Origin: CAYYJS01 sp964472315
Lineage (GTDB): Bacteria > Verrucomicrobiota > Kiritimatiellia > UBA8416
DNA length: 40,864 nucleotides
Direction: 5' to 3'
Assembly (NCBI GenBank): GCA_964472315.1
Contig: CAYYJS010000029.1
Span: 1 to 40,864 of the forward strand
Positions 25,301 through 33,799 of the stretch are shown one piece after another. The translations under genes and the position numbers were made by a program. Each line of letters begins with the position of its first letter. The stretch's first letter is position 1. The notes under the pieces are model-generated. The model saw only the letters and a program-made list of their open reading frames with translations. It made no database searches and was not told where the DNA came from.

Positions 25301-28300
25301 CGCCGGAGGGTTCCCACGCCGCAAACGTGCCATTGCTGTCGATATCCATGTAGGCCATGATCCAGTAGTTGGATAGCGTGGGAACATTGGTGACCGAGTA
25401 GGGTCCAACCCCAGGCACGGCCTGACTCAGGAACCGGGTGGCGTTCGACTCCAGGTTCAGCACAACATACACCGGTCCCGGTCGCACGCCCGTATACGCG
25501 ATGTCGCCGGAGATCGTAACCGGGAACGACAACGGATCGTTCGGATTGGTCCGCGCGACGCGTTCGCGGCCGTCGTCAAACCCATCGTTGTCGCTGTCGG
25601 CGTCTTGCGGATCGGTGTGCAGCAGGTACTCGTCGATGTTCGTCACACGGTCGCCGTCCGGGTCGCCCGTGTCGTCGATCGCCTGCGGGTTGAGACCGTT
25701 CAGCGTTTCCCACCCATCCGGCATGCCGTCGAAGTCCGAGTCCGTGTTCTGAGGATCGGTTCCGCCCGCATGCTCCTGTCCGTTGGTCAACCCGTCGCCG
25801 TCCGCGTCGTCGCCGCTGTCGTCGACGCGCGGATCGAGTCCATGATCGACTTCATAGCCGTCGGGCATGTTGTCGCCATCGGTGTCCCGGTTGTTCGGGT
25901 GCGTCCCCGCCTGACGCTCCTCGACGTTGGTCAGTCCATCGAAGTCGGGGTCCGCACCGGAATCGTTGACGCGCGGGTTGAGTCCGTTGTCGGCTTCCCA
26001 TCCGTCCGGCATGCTGTCGCCATCGCTGTCCGGATTGCCCGGGTCGGTCAGCAGCACGTAAACCTCGTCGTAGTCGGTCGCGCCGTCGCCATCCGTATCG
26101 ACGCCGGGATCCCGCAGTTCGATGTCGATCCCCGAGGTGTTGTTCGTCATGAACACCGGGTTGTTACTGTAACCGCCCCACGCCTCCCAGGTGTCCTGCG
26201 TCGCGTTGCCGTTGGAGTCGCGATACGCGGTCACGTACAAGGTCGTGCGGTTCGCCACGTTGCTGACGGTGTACGCCCCGAGTGCGCCGACCCGTGCCAC
26301 GGAGATCGGCGGCGCGGCGGGCGCCGGCGCCAGAACGATATGGACATTGCCGGTCTGCGTGCCGGCATAGCTCGTCGTGCCGCTCATCCGCATCGGGAAG
26401 GAGGTCGGATCGGTCGGATCGGTGCCGGCGGTGACTTCCTCGCCGTCCGAGTAGGTGTCGCCATCGGTATCGACCCTCCGAGGATCGGTGCCGCGCCGAT
26501 ATTCCGCCAGGTTGTCCAATCCGTCGCGGTCAAGATCGGCGGCGGCGTCATCCACGGCGCCGTCGGTGCCGTTGGCCAACTCCCAAGCGTCCGGCATGAG
26601 GTCGGCATCGGTGTCCGTGCGGTCGGGGCGCGTCCCATTCGTGTACTCGACGAGGTTCGGAATGCCGTCGCCATCGGCGTCATCCGCCCCATCGTCGATG
26701 TGCGGAAACAGTCCGAAGTCCGCTTCCCAGCCATCCGGCATGCCGTCGTCATCGGTGTCCCAGTCGTGCGGGTCGGTCAGCAGCGTGTAGACCTCGTGGA
26801 TGTCGATCGCGCCATCGCCATCGGTATCCACGACGGGGTCGTCCATCACGACGTCGACCCCGCTCACGTCGCCGGTCACCAGCATCGGACTGCCGGCGAA
26901 ACGCCCCCACGCCTCCCACGTATCCTGCGTCGCGTTACCGTTCGAATCGATAAACGCCCGCACCCAATAGCTCGTCCCGTTGGCGACGTTGTCGACGCTG
27001 TAAGGACCGGGTGTCGGCCCGACGGGATCGTTGACACGGGTGTTTCCGTTCGACGCCAGGTTGAAGACGACATACACGTCGCCGGTCTGGATCGTGCCGC
27101 TGTAACTGGTTGTTCCAGACACCCGTTCGGGATACGACGCGTCATTCAGCGGGTCCGACTTCGCGGATACTTCGGCGCCGTCCGGATAACCGTCGTCATC
27201 GGAATCCGGATCGAGCGGGTCTGTACCCTCGCCCAACTCCCGGTCGTCGCGCAGCCCGTCGTTATCCGTGTCGGGATCGGCGGGGTCCGTACCATGCGTC
27301 CTGACCTCGTCGAAGTCGGGCAAGCCGTCGCCGTCGGTATCGACCCGGTGCGGATCCGACCGGTGCTGGTATTCGTCGATGTTCGGGAGCCTGTCCCCGT
27401 CATCGTCATCGCGCGCGTCGTGCAGCAACGGGTTGAGGCTGTTCACCACTTCCCAGCCGTCATCCATACCGTCGCTGTCGCTATCGGCGTCGTGCGGGTC
27501 CGTGCCGTGCGCGTAGACTTCGTCCATGTCCGACAACCCGTCGCCATCGGTATCCACCACCGGGTCGCGGAGCGCGATGTCGATCCCCACCACGCTGTTG
27601 GAGATGAAGAACGGGCTGTTGGTATAGGCGCCGGCGGCTTCCCACGTATCCTGCGTGGCGTTGCCGTTGGAGTCGCGGTAGGCGCGGACATAGTAACTCA
27701 TCAGCCCACCCACATCGCGTAGCGCGTACGGACCGACGTTGGTGACGATGACCATGAAATCGGTATCCCCCGCCGTCCACGACGCAATCACGACAACATC
27801 GCCGGTTTGCGCGCCGCCGTACGTCGTGGCGCCGATGATGTCGACGGGATAGGAATCCGGGTTGGCCGGATCGCTGCCCACCGTCACTTCACGCCCATCG
27901 GTGACGCCGTCGCCATCGGTTTCGGGGTCGTGCGGGTCCACACCATAGAGAAACTCGCCGATATTGGTCAGGCCGTCGCCATCGGGGTCGCCGGCGCTAT
28001 CGTCGGCGAGCGGGTTGAGTCCGTTGCCGTTCTCCCATCCGTCCGGCATGCCGTCGCCGTCGGTGTCGACATTGTTCGGCTGTGTGCCGCGCCGGTGCTC
28101 CTCGATGTTCGTCAGACCATCGTAGTCATAATCCGTATCGCGATCGGCGGCGCTCTTCGGGTTCAGGCCGTATCGGTTTTCCCAACCGTCCGGCATCTGA
28201 TCCCCGTCGGTATCGGCATTGTTGGGCAACGTTCCGAGACCGTGTTCCTCCAGATTGGTCAGTTCGTCATGGTCGTCATCGCCCGCGGCATCGTTCACGG

Positions 28301-30521
28301 TCGGGTTTAACGTATTCGCGACCTCCCAACCATCCGGCATACCGTCCCCGTCGGTGTCGGCCTGACGTGGATTCGTGCGGTTGTTGTATTCGGCGCGGTT
28401 GTTGAGACCATCGTTGTCGATATCCTGCGTGGCGTCGGCGACGCTCAACGGGTTCAAGCCGTTCGTGACCTCCCAACCGTCCGGCATGCCGTCGCCGTCG
28501 GTATCGGCCACGTACGGATTGGTCAGGTGGGTATAGATTTCGACGAAGTCGCCCAACCCATCGCCATCGCTGTCGGTGGTCGGGTTCCCCAGCACGATGC
28601 CGATGCCTGTCGTGTTGCCGACGGGACGCACCGGATTGCCGGCATGTTGCCCGATGGCTTCCCACGTATCGCAGACGCCGTCCCCATCCGTGTCGCGAAA
28701 AGCCCAGAGCCAATAGTTGACGAGCGTCGGCAGGTTGGGGATCGTGTAGGCGCCCATCGGCCCCGTGACGCGGTGGCCCTGCGAAGCTTGCCCGACCCGG
28801 TTCGACGCGGTCGTCGCCACCACGGTGACGCGGCCGGTCTGCGTGCCGCCGTACGTCACCGTTCCCGATATCGATGCCGGAAACTGCGCCGCATTCGTCG
28901 GGCTGCTGTACGAACCCGGGACCGCCGGATCGCTCAGGGCATCAACCTCGACCTTGTCGCCGAATCCGTCGCCATCGCTGTCGGCCCGCGTCGGCGAGGA
29001 CCCGTACGTGTAATACTCCACGCCATCCTGCAGCCCATCGTCATCGCTGTCGGTGTCGTTCGGGAATGAGCCCAATTCGTATTCGAGCCTGTTCTGAACG
29101 AAGTCTCCATCCAGGTCGTTCGTGGCATCCGCGGCGCTGTTCGGGTTCAGTCCGAACAAGGACTCCCACCCCGTCGGCATGCCGTCGCCATCGGAGTCGT
29201 CCGTCGTGAAATAGCCGTACTCGTAGGCGCCGATATCGGTCTTCGGCCGGTACGTGCCGTCAGCCTTGCCGTCCAGCCGTCGGGGATGGCCGATGAAGTC
29301 GACACCCGTCATATCGCGCCCGACATCGAGCGCGGGCGAAGTCGCGGTCAATGCGTAGTTGCGCGCGGCGTTGTCCACGAAGTTCGGCACGCCCACCACG
29401 TTGTTCCCGTTGGCGATCCACGGCGCGGTCAGGCAGTACTGATACGATGCCGCCGAGTCGGTGTTGTAGTAGTTCGCCCCATACCGGCTCACGTTCCAGA
29501 AGGAAATCGTATTCTGGATGGAGCCGCCGCCGGTCGTGTAGACGCCGCCGCCGTAACCGTCGCCGATGCCGTCGCCATCGGTATCGGCCGTCGCGTTGTG
29601 CGCCACCGTGCAGTTTACCAGCGCGCCGCCCTGATAATGGTGCACGCCGCCGCCGTAAGCATCCGCGACGTTGTCGTAAATCAAAGAATTGTCAACCGCG
29701 CCGCCATACGCGAGCTGGATGCCGCCGCCACCGCCCTTGGACGTGCCCATCGCCAGAGCCTGGTTCAGGCGGACGCGGGTCCGCGTCACGGTCGGCGTCT
29801 GCCCGGTCTGCCGGTAGAGACGGATGCCGCCGCCGAACTTGGCGCTGTTCGCGTAGACATCGCACAACTCGACCGCGCCGCCTTCATAGCAGTACACGCC
29901 GCCGCCATAGTACAACGCCGTGTTGTCGTGGATCGTCGAACCGGCGATCGTTCCGCCGTACGCGGTCTGCACACCGCCGCCCGCGCGTCCGGCCGTGTTG
30001 TAGCGCAGGATGCTATCGGTGACTTCCCCGACGTTGCGGATGCGGACACCCGCGCCATACGTCGCGGAACACCGCTCGACGATGCAGCTCGCCACCATGC
30101 CGCCGTCCTGACAGTAGACGCCGCCGCCGTAGGAGTCCGGACCTTCCGAAGGCGGCGCGTTGCCGTTGCGGATCGTGAGTTCCTGCACCTTGGCCAACGG
30201 ATGGCTGAGCAGGAAACAGCGCGTCAGGTTCTGTCCGTCGACGATGGTTGCGTCACGGCCGTTCATGCTTCGGACGGTGACGCCCTTCCAGACGATGGAC
30301 ACCGGCACGGCCAGATAGTACGTGCCCGGCGCCAGCCAGACCGTATCGCCATCCCGCGCACGGTCCACGGCCGCCTGGATCGAGCGCGCCGCCGTCGCCG
30401 GCGTCGTGTACGGCGGCACATTACCCCCGGACACCGAGGCATAGTAGTCGCCGGCTTGAGCCGCGGCCACAGCCCCCAGCAGGATCATCCCCCCCACCAG
30501 AGACTTGCCTTGTCGCATCAT
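22386..30521 (-). CDS. Giant secreted beta-helix/TSP3 calcium-repeat protein
   Basis: This 2711-residue protein has a signal peptide (KSLVGGMILLGAVAAAQAG). A right-handed parallel beta-helix follows at about 25-430, with repeated YGGGVYCYEGG- and YGAGVRIRN-like coils. A long central region at about 435-2200 holds about fifty Asp-rich TSP3-type calcium motifs (DTDGDGMPDGWE and variants). They are arranged in six super-modules, each opened by a small beta domain (ISGTVTYGGTQTG, MSGTTSYAGTQTG, ASGTLTYGGIQTG...) with a conserved DSNGNATQDTWE segment. A second beta-helix lies at about 2215-2510, then two more calcium motifs and a C-terminal beta domain ending RFYRVVVAP. No PEP-CTERM tail. Likely a calcium-stiffened adhesin or matrix protein and a candidate T2SS cargo. 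It follows the lipoprotein gene by 58 bases. Start at 30521 (ATGATG) sets the signal peptide. Confidence 0.88.
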   Translation of the reverse strand: MMRQGKSLVGGMILLGAVAAAQAGDYYASVSGGNVPPYTTPATAARSIQAAVDRARDGDTVWLAPGTYYLAVPVSIVWKGVTVRSMNGRDATIVDGQNLTRCFLLSHPLAKVQELTIRNGNAPPSEGPDSYGGGVYCQDGGMVASCIVERCSATYGAGVRIRNVGEVTDSILRYNTAGRAGGGVQTAYGGTIAGSTIHDNTALYYGGGVYCYEGGAVELCDVYANSAKFGGGIRLYRQTGQTPTVTRTRVRLNQALAMGTSKGGGGGIQLAYGGAVDNSLIYDNVADAYGGGVHHYQGGALVNCTVAHNATADTDGDGIGDGYGGGVYTTGGGSIQNTISFWNVSRYGANYYNTDSAASYQYCLTAPWIANGNNVVGVPNFVDNAARNYALTATSPALDVGRDMTGVDFIGHPRRLDGKADGTYRPKTDIGAYEYGYFTTDDSDGDGMPTGWESLFGLNPNSAADATNDLDGDFVQNRLEYELGSFPNDTDSDDDGLQDGVEYYTYGSSPTRADSDGDGFGDKVEVDALSDPAVPGSYSSPTNAAQFPASISGTVTYGGTQTGRVTVVATTASNRVGQASQGHRVTGPMGAYTIPNLPTLVNYWLWAFRDTDGDGVCDTWEAIGQHAGNPVRPVGNTTGIGIVLGNPTTDSDGDGLGDFVEIYTHLTNPYVADTDGDGMPDGWEVTNGLNPLSVADATQDIDNDGLNNRAEYNNRTNPRQADTDGDGMPDGWEVANTLNPTVNDAAGDDDHDELTNLEEHGLGTLPNNADTDGDQMPDGWENRYGLNPKSAADRDTDYDYDGLTNIEEHRRGTQPNNVDTDGDGMPDGWENGNGLNPLADDSAGDPDGDGLTNIGEFLYGVDPHDPETDGDGVTDGREVTVGSDPANPDSYPVDIIGATTYGGAQTGDVVVIASWTAGDTDFMVIVTNVGPYALRDVGGLMSYYVRAYRDSNGNATQDTWEAAGAYTNSPFFISNSVVGIDIALRDPVVDTDGDGLSDMDEVYAHGTDPHDADSDSDGMDDGWEVVNSLNPLLHDARDDDDGDRLPNIDEYQHRSDPHRVDTDGDGLPDFDEVRTHGTDPADPDTDNDGLRDDRELGEGTDPLDPDSDDDGYPDGAEVSAKSDPLNDASYPERVSGTTSYSGTIQTGDVYVVFNLASNGNTRVNDPVGPTPGPYSVDNVANGTSYWVRAFIDSNGNATQDTWEAWGRFAGSPMLVTGDVSGVDVVMDDPVVDTDGDGAIDIHEVYTLLTDPHDWDTDDDGMPDGWEADFGLFPHIDDGADDADGDGIPNLVEYTNGTRPDRTDTDADLMPDAWELANGTDGAVDDAAADLDRDGLDNLAEYRRGTDPRRVDTDGDTYSDGEEVTAGTDPTDPTSFPMRMSGTTSYAGTQTGNVHIVLAPAPAAPPISVARVGALGAYTVSNVANRTTLYVTAYRDSNGNATQDTWEAWGGYSNNPVFMTNNTSGIDIELRDPGVDTDGDGATDYDEVYVLLTDPGNPDSDGDSMPDGWEADNGLNPRVNDSGADPDFDGLTNVEERQAGTHPNNRDTDGDNMPDGYEVDHGLDPRVDDSGDDADGDGLTNGQEHAGGTDPQNTDSDFDGMPDGWETLNGLNPQAIDDTGDPDGDRVTNIDEYLLHTDPQDADSDNDGFDDGRERVARTNPNDPLSFPVTISGDIAYTGVRPGPVYVVLNLESNATRFLSQAVPGVGPYSVTNVPTLSNYWIMAYMDIDSNGTFAAWEPSGVYTNSPIAPTADVAGVDIAIADSTADTDGDGLSDFDEVYVHGTNPNSADTDGDQMPDGFEVATGLNPKSPGDAGADPDGDGLTNLQEFQNGTLPLNRDTDGDGMWDGWEVSNGLVATNAADAVEDPDAEGVPNLEEFQNDTDPNDADSDDDTFDDRREIDALTDPNNAASFPATASGTLTYGGIQTGVPYIVVEYAADGSAYRRVVLGALGAYAVTNMPTLSNYTFRAYLDSNGNATQDTWEAEGAYGNNPVRLVGDLAGVDIAMDNPATDTDGDGLTDFDEVYTHLTSPTTNDTDGDLLLDGWEAGHGLDPNDAGDALTDPDADGLNNVQEQQHGTDPQDADTDDDGLLDGAEVNAHLTSPTDADSDGDGMPDGWEVDNGLDPLDDTDAADDEEPDLLTNLAEFLAGTNPRTNDTDGDLLLDWAEINTHATDPTKADTDGDMFDDYTEIRIGSDPNNYLDPVVVDDDAPGDPGPGNPAIDSPNENGRMPTTGEPNNAPYDAIQEGIDAASGGMTVLVLPGTYLGVGNRNVQPKGKAITIRSLHSHTNTVLADSFLRAFNCSSNETTNTVIQGFTIHTWAGFFGGEGVLCNGASPTIRECRFWDCGTAGLICTNGASPLVEECLFEENEGAIRVFGSSPTISRCRIDGNWDDHGAGMHISGVSAPMIVNSLIVNNEASATGGGIYIGAGASPTILNCTIASNSAVVAGGGIWTAGAPFMGNSIVYGNVAPSSPGIVRVASVDITFSCIQESTPGPGNITSDPMFVMGGYAPASNSPAVNAGTSQMQREGQADIYAPRIDLVGVIRPQQAACDMGCHEYVPAPDGGTSESRSSSVDADGDGLFDVWEETVGLSSRSATDGHGAMDDPDGDGAGNYAEMMAGTDPLDADSVMRIRSVRQSVGGIGVASEGAGGGSLTLEWAAVPGYRYRVEVSTDLASWAPLGEVVRATDTTARFVVVAGESRVRFYRVVVAP

Positions 30522-30579
30522 GCTCTTAACACCAGTTCTTCCGCATCGCGGAACTCGTGTCATCGTCCCAAACGCGGCA

Positions 30580-31287
30580 TCATGTGCCGCCCGCACCGCC
30601 ATCGCCGCCGGCGCCGCCACCATCGGCATCCTCGACAACGATGGCGATGGTGCCTTGCACCCCTCTGGCATCGGTCACCTGGATCACACCCGTACCGGCC
30701 ACGTTGCTCGTGTAGACCGCCGATCGGCTGCCCGTGCCGCCCGTCAGCGAGCCCGGCCCCGAGGTCAGCCGCCATATGAACGGCGCGACCGCATCGGTGC
30801 TGGTGAAGCTGATGGTCGCGGCCTCGCCCACATCGATGGTCGTAGAGGGCAATGCCGTCAAGGAGATGGCATAGTCCGGGGCCGCGACCCGAATGACGAC
30901 GCGTCCCACATTATCGTATTGATCCTTGACCGTTACCACGTTCGGACCACGCACGGACGTTGCCGTGTACACGGCAATGCCTTGCCCCGCGACCAGAATT
31001 CCTCCCAGCGACCCGTCCTCGACACTCCACTCGAACGGTAACGCCAGTTCCTTGTACTCATAAATCGTCGTGTTCTCTTCGGTTTCCTCGTCGGTGGTGT
31101 TCTGAACTTCTTCGCCCACGACCTGCAACACGACCGTATCGCCCGGCTGAGACACCGAGTCGGCGGAGTAACTGACAGTCAGCCCATCCAGCCCCTTGGC
31201 CTCCTCGCAGCCCGTCAGCGCCGCCGCCAGGGAAAGAACAAGAGCGAGTGTCGCCGCACACACCAGGAACGATACCGGCATCTTCAT
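30580..31287 (-). CDS. Lipoprotein with two Ig-like repeats
   Basis: This 235-residue protein starts MKMPVSFLVCAATLALVL with a lipobox LTGC (Cys at about residue 27), so it is probably lipid-anchored. Two related Ig-like segments follow: LPFEWSVEDGSLGG...AVYTATSVRGPNVVTV and APFIWRLTSGPGSLTG...AVYTSNVAGTGVIQV. Both end in a DxxGxxGxxxxxV strand. The tail is Gly-rich (DGGGAGGDGGAGG) and may be flexible. It is the first gene of a pair with the giant protein, so it may tether or display that protein at the surface. AGGAGATC lies upstream of the start. Family not recognised beyond the bacterial Ig-like fold. Confidence 0.8.
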   Translation of the reverse strand: MKMPVSFLVCAATLALVLSLAAALTGCEEAKGLDGLTVSYSADSVSQPGDTVVLQVVGEEVQNTTDEETEENTTIYEYKELALPFEWSVEDGSLGGILVAGQGIAVYTATSVRGPNVVTVKDQYDNVGRVVIRVAAPDYAISLTALPSTTIDVGEAATISFTSTDAVAPFIWRLTSGPGSLTGGTGSRSAVYTSNVAGTGVIQVTDARGVQGTIAIVVEDADGGGAGGDGGAGGT

Positions 31288-31311
31288 AAGAAATTGATCT
31301 CCTGTTGAGAG

Positions 31312-31368
31312 TTAATGCTCGCACAAGCGTCCAAAAATGTCAACGCTTCGATCAGGTTTTGCCTGATC
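31312..31368. promoter_or_regulatory. Divergent control region: TTGACA box and hairpins
   Basis: A perfect TTGACA on the minus strand (31338-31343) faces the lipoprotein gene, but the only -10-like element (CATTAA, 31312-31317) is 20 bases away, so the promoter call is weak. Two inverted repeats overlap the region: AAGCGT/ACGCTT (31325-31348) and GATCAGG/CCTGATC (31350-31368). Either could bind a regulator for the divergent lipoprotein and histidine kinase genes. Confidence 0.35.
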
Positions 31369-31439
31369 CTGTTTCCCGCGATTCCCCGCTTCCCTCCGGC
31401 GATGCGATACCGCATAATGGGGCCACTCGATTGACTTCC

Positions 31440-33083
31440 ATGGGATTCTACACACATAGGGGTCGCCTGGCGCTCGTGCTTGTGCTTCTGGTGATCCTGC
31501 CCACAGCCTTGTTGAGCGTTCTGGCGGGACGTTCGATTCGCGCCAGGGAGGTGCTGCTGCGCCGACACCTGGCGGATACCGCTGGCGAGACGCTCGCCGA
31601 CGGCATCGATCGGCTCCACGCGGAACTCGACGCCGCCCTGCGGGCGCTCTGCGACTCGATGAACGCATCGATCGAACGCAGCGGCGCCTACGCCGACCTC
31701 GACCGGGTCGGCCATGCCGCCGTCGCCGCGCACCCGGTCGCCATCCGGCCGTTCGTCTTCCTGACCCCGTGGGGGTTCGTCTACCCCTCGACCGAGAGCA
31801 ACGCCTACGCCGCGACGGCGCTCACGCTGAATCAGGCCATCACGGCGACCCAACCCGGACAGGCCAGATACGCCATGAGCGGCGGCGGGCAGCTCTTCCG
31901 GTTCGACCGATTGACCGTGCGCAAGGAGCTCTATGCGGGATTCGAAGTCAGTGTCCCGCAGGTCGTCGACCTCCTCCGTCAGTCGCTCGCGCAGGCCGAA
32001 CGCGCGGGCGGTCATATCGACATCCGCATCGGTACGCCCGCGCCACGCGCGCCCGAGACCGACAGCGCACCGGACGTGCTCGTGTCCGACACGCTCACGT
32101 CCGACGCCGTAGCCAGCCGCCCGGCACCGGTTGCTCGCTGGCCTTCCATCGACGCGGGCACGGCCCTCGCCGGCGCCGCCCTGCGCCCCCCGCTCGATTT
32201 CATCGCCGTCACCATCTCCGAACGGCCGCTCGGCGCCGCGCGGCATGCGCGCCTGTGGAACCACCTGTACCATTGGGGCATCCTGCTGCTTGCCGTCGCC
32301 ATCTGCGCCGGGTCGGGTCTCATCGTCCAAGGCGCGCTCCGCCTCGCCCTCGAGTCGCGCCGTCGCAGCGAATTCGTGGCCGGCATGTCACACGATCTGC
32401 GCACCCCCGTCACCTCCATGCGCATGCTGGCCGAGAGCCTCTACCACAACCGCATCGCCGACGCCGACAAGCGCCATCAGTTCCTCGGCACCATCGTACG
32501 CGAATGCGAACGTCTCGGCGACGTGGTCGAGCGCATCCTGTTCTTCATCCGCCAGGACAGCCAGGCCCTCGCTTACGCGCGGAACCCGGTGGCCGTAAAC
32601 GAGCTTCTCGAATCGGTGACGACCACCTTCGCCGACCGTATCGCGGGCCGGGCATCCTTCCACGTCCACCCATCCCCCGCCCCCGCCGTTGTCATGGGCG
32701 ACCGGGAAGCGCTGGCCAAGGTCCTCCTCAACCTGCTCGACAATGCGGTCAAGTACGGCACGACACCCGACGCCCGCGACATCGAGGTCGCGGCGACGCT
32801 CCGCCACGCCGCGCGGCGCCGCCATGACATCGAGATCACCGTGACGGACCGCGGTTGCGGCATCCCCCTCCATGAACGGCGGCGCATCTTCGAACGCTTC
32901 TACCGCGTCGTCGCGCCGGGCCGCGAACACGTCGGCGGCGCCGGTCTCGGCCTCGCACTCTGCCACGACATCGTTCGCGCCCACCAGGGGCGGATTTGGG
33001 TCACCGGCGGCACGGGCAACGCCGGCAGCACGTTCCACGTTCTGCTGCCGGCAGTGACATCGAAGAAGGAGCACCAGGTATGA
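31440..33083 (+). CDS. Membrane histidine kinase of a two-component system
   Basis: This 547-residue protein has a transmembrane helix at about 10-32 (LALVLVLLVILPTALLSVLAG). A large extracytoplasmic sensor of unknown fold follows to about 270, then a second helix (WGILLLAVAICAGSGLIVQG). The kinase core has the H-box EFVAGMSHDLRTPVTS with His near 318, the N-box LLNLLDNAVKYG, the G1 box DRGCGIP, an F-box (IFERFYR) and the G2 box GAGLGLALCH. Start MGFYTHRGR at 31440 is chosen because it begins just before the first helix. It overlaps the response regulator gene as ATGA. It stands alone on the plus strand between two blocks of leftward secretion genes, so control of those genes is plausible. 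Confidence 0.93.
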   Translation: MGFYTHRGRLALVLVLLVILPTALLSVLAGRSIRAREVLLRRHLADTAGETLADGIDRLHAELDAALRALCDSMNASIERSGAYADLDRVGHAAVAAHPVAIRPFVFLTPWGFVYPSTESNAYAATALTLNQAITATQPGQARYAMSGGGQLFRFDRLTVRKELYAGFEVSVPQVVDLLRQSLAQAERAGGHIDIRIGTPAPRAPETDSAPDVLVSDTLTSDAVASRPAPVARWPSIDAGTALAGAALRPPLDFIAVTISERPLGAARHARLWNHLYHWGILLLAVAICAGSGLIVQGALRLALESRRRSEFVAGMSHDLRTPVTSMRMLAESLYHNRIADADKRHQFLGTIVRECERLGDVVERILFFIRQDSQALAYARNPVAVNELLESVTTTFADRIAGRASFHVHPSPAPAVVMGDREALAKVLLNLLDNAVKYGTTPDARDIEVAATLRHAARRRHDIEITVTDRGCGIPLHERRRIFERFYRVVAPGREHVGGAGLGLALCHDIVRAHQGRIWVTGGTGNAGSTFHVLLPAVTSKKEHQV

Positions 33084-33781
33084 CGGACAAGCAGAAGTGT
33101 ATTCTCGTTGTCGACGATGAGGAGGCGATCCGACTCGGCCTTGAGGAGAACCTGAAGGCGTCGGGCTACGCCGTAACAACCGCGGCGGATGGCCCGTCCG
33201 CGCTCAGTCAGGCCATCGCGCACCAACCGGATTTGATCCTGCTCGACATCATGCTGCCCGGGCTCAGCGGGTACGAAGTCTGCCGTCAACTGCGCGATCG
33301 CGGCATCCCGTCGCCGGTTATCATGATCACCGCCCGGGGGGACGAGTTCGACAAATTGCACGGCTTCGAAATGGGCGCCGACGACTACGTGACCAAGCCC
33401 TTCAGCCTCGCGGAGTTGCTCGCCCGCATTCGGGCCGTTCTGATGCGCGGCGGACGCCGCCAGGACGCGCCGCGGAAGTACACGTTCGGCGACTGTGTCA
33501 TGGACCTCAACACCCGCCTGTTGTTCCGCGACGGCCAGGAGGTTCCCGTGACTCGCACGGAGTTCGATTTGCTCGCCTACTTCTGCGAGAACACCGGCGA
33601 CGCCCTGTCGCGCGACCGCGTCATGAACGACGTGTGGGGCATGGAATACTACGGCACCCAGCGTTCGCTGGATAGTTTCGTGGCGAACTTGCGCCGCAAG
33701 ATCGAAGCTGATCCCCACACGCCAAGACACATCCTGACCGTCCACGGCGTCGGCTACAAGTTCATCAAGGACCCGGAATGA
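33080..33781 (+). CDS. OmpR/PhoB-type response regulator
   Basis: This 233-residue protein has a receiver domain with the acidic pair (VVDDEE), phospho-acceptor Asp at about residue 56 (LILLDIMLPG), the switch Thr (MITARGDE) and Lys (VTKPFSL). It is followed by a winged-helix DNA-binding domain with VTRTEFDLLAYF, RDRVMNDVWG and a C-terminal HGVGYKFI. It is the partner of the kinase just upstream: genes overlap by four bases, with AAGGAG before the start. Its gene ends only 18 bases from the stop of the convergent coiled-coil/TPR gene. It might bind the palindromes at 3653 and 40738, but nothing in the sequence proves that. Confidence 0.95.
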   Translation: MTDKQKCILVVDDEEAIRLGLEENLKASGYAVTTAADGPSALSQAIAHQPDLILLDIMLPGLSGYEVCRQLRDRGIPSPVIMITARGDEFDKLHGFEMGADDYVTKPFSLAELLARIRAVLMRGGRRQDAPRKYTFGDCVMDLNTRLLFRDGQEVPVTRTEFDLLAYFCENTGDALSRDRVMNDVWGMEYYGTQRSLDSFVANLRRKIEADPHTPRHILTVHGVGYKFIKDPE

Positions 33782-33799
33782 CCGCGGCCGGCCACGACT

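Noticed and set aside
25605..27722. A 705-codon open frame on the plus strand inside the giant gene (and similar ones at 23664-25376 and 28527-29069)
   Set aside because: These are antisense shadows of the Asp-rich repeats: GAC/GAT codons on the minus strand read as Val/Ile/Arg-rich peptides on the other. They show no ribosome sites and only periodic VAIGVxxVRV sequence.
22386..30521. Repeated DNA in this stretch resembling a CRISPR-like or satellite array
   Set aside because: Period and content follow the protein repeat (calcium motifs); spacers are not unique and the frame is continuous.
22386..30521. The beta-helix regions as a pectate lyase or other polysaccharide lyase
   Set aside because: Only the fold is suggested; no catalytic Asp/Arg/Lys set typical of lyases could be recognised, and the coils are Gly-rich as in structural beta-helix proteins.
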